A DNA stretch of 64,000 bases from Neopestalotiopsis rosae (lineage: Eukaryota; Ascomycota; Sordariomycetes; Amphisphaeriales; Sporocadaceae), in the NCBI GenBank assembly GCA_023078685.1, contig JALGAS010000008.1, forward strand, positions 1,736,001-1,800,000, given 5' to 3'. Positions 57,901 through 64,000 of this stretch are shown here, piece after piece. Made by a program: the position numbers and the translations under genes. The first letter of the stretch is position 1. Each line of letters starts with the position of its first letter. The notes beneath the pieces were generated by a model. It was not told where the DNA came from and ran no database searches. It saw only the letters and a list, made by a program, of their open reading frames with translations.

Positions 57901-60900
57901 CGACGGACTGGTTATCTTTCCTGGAGCAGCCTATGTTTGTATGGCTGCTCAAGCAATCATGCAAGTTGCGGCTGAACGGGAGTCTAATACAGTGGTTCAA
58001 ACCCTGGTTTTCAGTGACGTCGAATTTCTCAGGGCATTGGTGGTTCCAGACTCGCCGCAGCGCGTAGAGGTCCAGCTGAGCTTTAGACCTTGCTCTGGTG
58101 CCTCTCAGCTCGGCTTCAATTACTCCGTTGTTGCATTGTCTGAGGGCAAATGGCACGAACACTGTAATGGCACCGTCGAAGCTGTGCTTGCGGGTGACGG
58201 CAGCAGTCAGCAGATAGAATCGGTCTGTCCCGTCGATCAAAGAGACTGGGCTGCCATGAAAGTTGACGAGCTTTATGTTGAGATGGCTCGCGACGGGAAC
58301 ACATATGGTCCGACTTTCAGAGGCCTCCAGGCCTTGAGAATGGCATCTGATGCTAAATCATCCGCTGCGGTGGTTGAGGTTCCGGACATTGCAGCCGTCA
58401 TGCCTGAACAACACCAACTGCCACATATTTTGCACCCAACGACCTTTGATAGTATGTTTCATGTGGGCATCCCGATGATCAAGCACCGTCATGGCCCGGG
58501 CTCTACCATGCCAGTCAAGATTGGGGAACTCATTGTGTCCACAGACGCACGGGAACTAAGCCACCCAGGTTGCCAGCTTGATGTTGCAGCCAAACTTACA
58601 TCTAGCCACTTTCGTGCCACCCACATAGATATGACAGTCACTGTCAATAGTCAGGTGGTTTTGGTTGCTTCAAACATAGAGTCCCGCAGTCTGTCTACCA
58701 ACACAGACTCCATCGACGAGGGTATCTGTTACGAATTGGATTGGCAGCATGACATGGACTTCCTGCGTGCAAGCGATCTTCCAGTACTCCCAACACTGTC
58801 CGACTTGATCACCCACATTTGCTTCAAGACTCCAAACTTGAAGATGTTGGAGATGACGGAGAAGTATTCATCCTCTTCCCAGGAGATTCTGACTTCTATC
58901 ATTGCTCTAAAAGGTACATTGGACTCCTATACCTATTTTGCCACCTCATCCGCAGTCTTGGATGAGTCTCGCCGACGTTTGAATGGGTTTCCAGTCACTC
59001 ATATGGCTGAAGAACCGCGACTCGACCCTCAATCTGAAGATTCGGCCAATGATATGTATGACGTTGTCATTCTCTCTGATGTATCCTTTTTGTCTCGTGG
59101 TGCCAAGTTCGTCAAAAGCAGCGGTCTGCTTCTCCTGGTCTTAGACTCATCTGCACAGACCGTCTGGGAGTCCGTATTCGAGCAAGCTTGTTCTTCATTC
59201 AAAGTGCAGCTGAACTTCACACATGCTGTTAGCAATGATATTATCGTACTTGCACGGAAGGTTGATTTGCATGAGTCTGCATTGCCTACGCACTTGCGAT
59301 TTCTCACGCACTCTCGGAAGAACGAAACCCCCCAGTGGGTCAAGAATATCAAATCCGAAATGCGCGTCGGGGGATTTGACGTTGCGCACGAGCAACTGGG
59401 TTATGGATTGCCACACCTTGAGACTGCGCACGCTATCCTTACAGTCGTCGTTGATGATCTTCCAGTCCCAATTCTTTCCGATCGGGAAGCGTTTCAGGTT
59501 GCTCTCGGCCTTTTACAGCAGAAATCGGAGATCGTCTGGCTGAGTCCGGAAAGCTCACCATCTATGTATCAGATCACTGGCGTTGCTCGCACAGCACACG
59601 CAGAGAATAACGATCTTCGTCTCACAACTGTGCATATTGATACGAAAGTCCTCGAGCATTACAGGTTAGCCAACCTATTGCCATATTGGCTGCGTCGGGT
59701 TGCAAACAGGGACGGTGGTCTGCACCAAGAGCGCGAGTATCGTATCACCAAGACGGCGGCAGTGCTTGTCCCTCGACTACATCGGAGCGATCAGCTAAAT
59801 GAAGCAATTCAAAGTCACAAAAGCATTGCCTGCAGGGAAATCAAGGCAATACCATTCTCTGCCTCTACTCATGCCATTGTCCTGACTGATCATGGTGGTA
59901 GTGGTGATGTCACATCTTTCGCTATACACGATCAAGGCCTGGATCTAGCAGAAAATCACATTCAGATGAGAACGCAAGCTTTCGTCTTGAACAAACTTGA
60001 CGACACATCTGCGCCCCTCCTGGGAGAATACGCTGGAGTCATTGAACGCGTCGGAGGGAGGGTGGAGAATTTCCTCCCCGGCGACGCAGTCATTGCAATT
60101 TCTACTGACGGAGTAGTCGGTCACAGCTGCCCAACTATTCCTTGTGGGAATGTATTACCTCAGCCAGATGGTCTCGACGCTTGTTCAATGATTCGTCTCT
60201 TCCTACCTGCACTTGCATCAATTTATGCGCTTCGATCCATTGCGCACCTGCCGCAAGACACGGGCAGTCTGATGGTTCATGGTGCCCTCACCGATATTGG
60301 CAGAGCGACCGTGGCGGTTGCGCGATCACTAGGGGCATCCATTACTGTAACGGCTATGGACATGCGGGAAGCTTCTCAAATCAGCGAACTATTGGAACTG
60401 CCAATTGAGCGTGTTATAATAGGCCGTTCGTCTTTGCCGCGGCCCAAGTCCGGGAATTGCTTGTTTGACACTGTCGTGCTTGCAAGTAAAGATCCTGTCC
60501 CGCCCACCATCTGGTCGCATCTCAAGCCATTTGGAGTGGCCATCACCTATTCGCCATCCTTCATGGTGGACATGCGTCAGCTTCCACGGAACGCGACTAT
60601 CCGCATATGTAATGTTTCCGATGTCTTATGTGCGCAACCTCATCTCATTCCGGACCTGATGAGGGAGGCTGTCAAAGTTGTTCCACGCATTCAGACCCAG
60701 GGGCTTGATTTTCCAGTCTACAACGTCGCCCAAGTTGCAGAAGCTCGTCGTCTGCTTCAGCTCGGTATCTCTAACAGAGTTGTCCTCGAATCGGAACCTC
60801 AAACACTAGTACGGGCGACTTTGCCGATTGAAGTCGACTCTCGGTGGGCTGACCCAGCCGCCAGCTATGTTCTTGCGGGCGGAATGGGTGATTTGGGGCA

Positions 60901-63900
60901 GCGCCTCCTCCTGATCATGGCTCGCCGCGGCGCGAAACATCTTGTCACATTGTCCCGACGCACTATTGATGCCAAGGCTCATCACTCCATGCAAGAACAA
61001 CTTCGGCTGCTAAACCCTGGCTGTCAACTGCACTGTCTGGTCTGCGACATCACGCGTGAAGCTAGTGTTGAAGAAGCAGTCCGGTCACTTCTTCGCCTTG
61101 GATTACCGCCTGTACGGGGAGTCATTCAGGCTGCTGTCTTCCTTGAGGTAAGTCAGACATTTAAGTAATCGAGATGATTGCCATGCTAAGACTGTATAGG
61201 ATCACACACTAGAAAATATGACATTCGACGATTTCCATCGTGTCACCCTTACCAAGGTAGAGGGCACAATGGCTTTGGAGAAGTTCTTTTCTTCGACCGA
61301 CTTGCATTTCTTTCTCACGCTATCTTCTACAGTCTGTATCACGGGTGCCAGCGGCCAGGCTAATTACAATGCTGGGAATGCAGTTCAAGATGCTCTGGCA
61401 CATAATCGTCCGCCTGGGTTCATGTCCTTGAATGTTGGTTGGATTGACGACGCGATCCATACATCAAATGACAAGACTCGCCTGCAAGGTTTGTGGAGAA
61501 CCGGCCTCCGGCCAATCACAGGACACGAATTATCTCGTTATTTCGATTATCTTCTTGGCGCAGCATCAGAGCAATTCAATATGCGACAAGCGATTATTGG
61601 TTTCAACGCTTCTTCTCTCTCACACACAGCAGCAGGCAACAGCAATGTGCAGTCAGCTCTGTTCTGTCACGTGAGGGGCTCCCCTCGCTCAGACGAAGAA
61701 TCGACTTCGACAGGACATATAGTGTCATTCAAGGAGGTTGTAGAGAACGGTGATGACAATGCCGTGGTGGAATTTGTCACCAGCGCTATAACTGGACAGC
61801 TTACAACGTTGATATCGATGGAAGCTTCTCAAGTCAATCCACACGCCGGATCCATTCTTGACCTTGGCCTAGACTCACTCGTTGCCATTGAGTTAAGGAA
61901 TTGGATCATGAGGGAATTCGATGCTCCCATACAGTCGTCCGAAGTCATGGTAGACCAGTCCATCTACGATCTTGCGCAGAAGGTTCTTTCTCGCTCGAAG
62001 GTTGTGCGCTCGCACCTAGAGGGAACGAACAGTCTTGGCCACACAGAGACCAGTGATGACGCGACATCGCCATCAAGCAGTGTTACACCACTCACACCAA
62101 CAAGCACGATCACTGAAGACGCTATTTCGAAGCTCCCTGTCCTTCCGCTGCCTGTTCTGGGGGATATTCTACACTCCTTTGAGGAGCTTCGTCAAGGCAT
62201 TGACAGCGATGCTGAGCGTCGCAGTACAGCGCAGGCCGTCCAAAAGTTTATAGATGGATCGGGCCCTTCGCTACACCGAACGCTTCAACAATCAAGCACC
62301 CTCGAAATCAGGGAATCGTATGAAAATCAAGTTTACCTTGAGCGTCGCGAGCCGCTGCCAGAGACTGGCCAATTCACATTCATCCACCCCATTGATGCCC
62401 CAGCGCACTCGCAAATCACACGTGCCACCATACTGACTGCAGCTACTTTTGACTTCAGCCGTCGTCTCCTCCAAGGGTCAGTGCCCCAAGACATACTTCA
62501 AGGAAAACTTCTCTCAGATGAAGGACGCAATTGGCTGTTTTACGCTACCCGTTCCCCAGGCGTCGGCATTGACCGCATGAAACGTTTTGTTCCCAACCAT
62601 GCCGTTGCAGTCCTACGGCGTGGTCATGTCTTCCAATTGACACTGCCCCAAAACGAAGAGCCCATCCACTTTGGAGCACTTCATGCCGCCTTTGAACAGA
62701 TTCTCAGGTTGTCCGAGGATAATCTTCCAGCTATTTGTACTTTGACGGCAGATGAACGTGATTCCTGGTCGCTGGTAAGATGCTCACATTTCCAATCACG
62801 CCATCATCGGCATTGCTTACCATTTCGAATCTAGACCCGTACCCAGCTGGAGTCAAGAGCAGATAATCTTGATGCTCTTGCCTGCATCGACGAAGCCGCA
62901 TTCGTGATGTGTCTTGACGACGAATCGCCACAAAACTCCGGTGAGCGCTACACACAATTCTTGCTCAATGGGCAGGCGCGTCCGTTTTCCAATCGCTGGC
63001 TGGATAAAACTCTTCAGCTTGTCGTCACTGCAAATGGCTTGTCAGCCGAAACATATGAGCATACCAAGCTCGATGGGCTAGATGCGCGCATGTTACATGA
63101 TCACATGTGTCGCGCTATTTCGGCTGCTCCACCGACTGAGCTAGGGGATCATGCACCCTATCAGGTCAGAGAGCATACCTGGAACCCAACGGACGACGCT
63201 ATTCACCAAATTGATACTGTTGCAAATAAATGCCGCCTGTATGGCCCACTCGATCACCGTGGTTATGAAACCATCAAACTTGGTCTTGCCTCCCTCCGCG
63301 GTCACCGCTCCCCGCCCAACGCTACGGCGCACCTAACTATTTTGCTGGCGCTCTATCTTGTCGATGAAGAAATCCGACCGGCGTGGGAGAAGGTGTCCCT
63401 CGGTACCTATGAAGGCGGACGCGTGGAGTGGGTTCAGAGTGTCTCGACGGCGGCGCGAAACTTCCTTGAGGCTGCCGTAAAAGCTGGTACTGATGCCAGG
63501 GCCTTCACGCAAACTCGCGTCCTGTTCAATGAAGCGGCTGTGGCGCACTCGCGCACGCTAACGGCTGCCAGCCATGGGCGCGGACCGGTGGGACCGCTAT
63601 ACGCACTTCGGGGCATTGCGCAAAAGCAGAGCCGAGTTCTGCCTGAGCTGTTCAACACACGCGCCTGGGATCATACTCGCCGCGGCGGACCGGGGCAGGA
63701 TATCAAGATTGGCTTCATGCGTTTCATGCCCGATAATAACGAGTCTGAAGATGATGTCGCCGGCGGCAAACGGTGGGATGAAGCGGGCTTCTTAGTGAGT
63801 GGGGAACGAGGTATCTATGTGCACTGCAATGTGCTCGAGAAATATGCTCGATTCACAATGTCGGGAAAGCCTGACTATGTTGCAAAAGTTCATGACTCTC

Positions 63901-63944
63901 TAAGAACTGCTGTTGATATTATGGCAGAGATTTTGAGGGTCTAG
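54957..63944 (+). CDS. Highly reducing polyketide synthase with C-terminal carnitine acyltransferase domain
   Basis: Exons 54957-55619, 55685-61147, 61200-62774 and 62835-63944 are all phase 0 and give 2936 residues. Domains in order: KS 1-430 (Cys177 in DTGCSGGL, His in EAHGTGT and SIGHTE), AT 523-890 (Ser623 in GHSSGE), DH 925-1223 (His958 in DHVIDG, Asp in PTTFDSMFH), shortened methyltransferase-like region 1230-1440, ER-like region 1653-1889, KR 1946-2155 (GGMGDLG, GQANYNAGN), ACP with Ser2268 in GLDSLVA, and choline/carnitine acyltransferase 2355-2936 (His2643 in YEHTKLDG). The methyltransferase SAM motif and the ER NADPH loop (here HGALTDIGR) are degenerate, so neither is likely active. 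PKS-cAT fusions are known to release the chain onto an alcohol acceptor. Confidence 0.94.
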
Positions 63945-64000
63945 GTAGAAACACAACGACGTACAGATTGACTTCTTGGGCACGGCGGAATCAACTTAAT

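Overview
The window is chromosomal DNA from a filamentous ascomycete (Pezizomycotina). The signs are short GT-AG introns of about 45-100 bases with CTAAC/CTGAC-like branch sites, Zn2Cys6 and LysM protein families, a GH18 chitinase of the killer-toxin-like type, a highly reducing polyketide synthase and an NRPS-like reductase. No species is assigned. The secreted enzymes suggest a plant- or fungus-associated lifestyle, which is inference.

Layout. (1) 1-7722, minus: one very large secreted protein with five pectin methylesterase-like modules and a Thr/Val-rich tail that runs off the left edge. (2) 7723-12302: gene-poor DNA with a degenerate inverted-repeat element (8784-9284), one tRNA-Gly(GCC) and a 41-base A run. 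(3) 12303-26495: a chitin-related secreted locus holding a five-LysM protein, an unrecognised secreted protein, an ankyrin-type gene, a second multi-LysM protein and a divergent CBM18-GH18 chitinase with a long C-terminal region. (4) 26787-44786: an aromatic-catabolism-like cluster with an FAD monooxygenase, FAH-family hydrolase, gentisate 1,2-dioxygenase, GFA-like protein, Zn2Cys6 regulator, dienelactone hydrolase, quinone oxidoreductase, DUF1338 protein, carboxylesterase and VOC protein. Most promoters here carry GCGGA/TCCGC palindromes or repeats. Several members look damaged: a G-to-A splice donor, two one-base frameshifts in GAAAAG runs and an in-frame TGA. (5) 44975-63944: a secreted BBE-type oxidoreductase, an A-T-R NRPS-like reductase, a seven-helix receptor-like protein and a HR-PKS with a fused carnitine-acyltransferase domain, together resembling a biosynthetic gene cluster.

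How they may work together. LysM proteins and the chitinase would bind and cut chitin. The catabolic block fits ring hydroxylation to gentisate, ring opening by the cupin dioxygenase and hydrolysis by the FAH protein, under the local Zn2Cys6 factor. The right-hand block would make a reduced polyketide released by acyl transfer, and an acid activated and reduced by the NRPS-like enzyme. Exon borders were placed by hand from splice consensus, reading phase and family motifs; no alignment or search was run.
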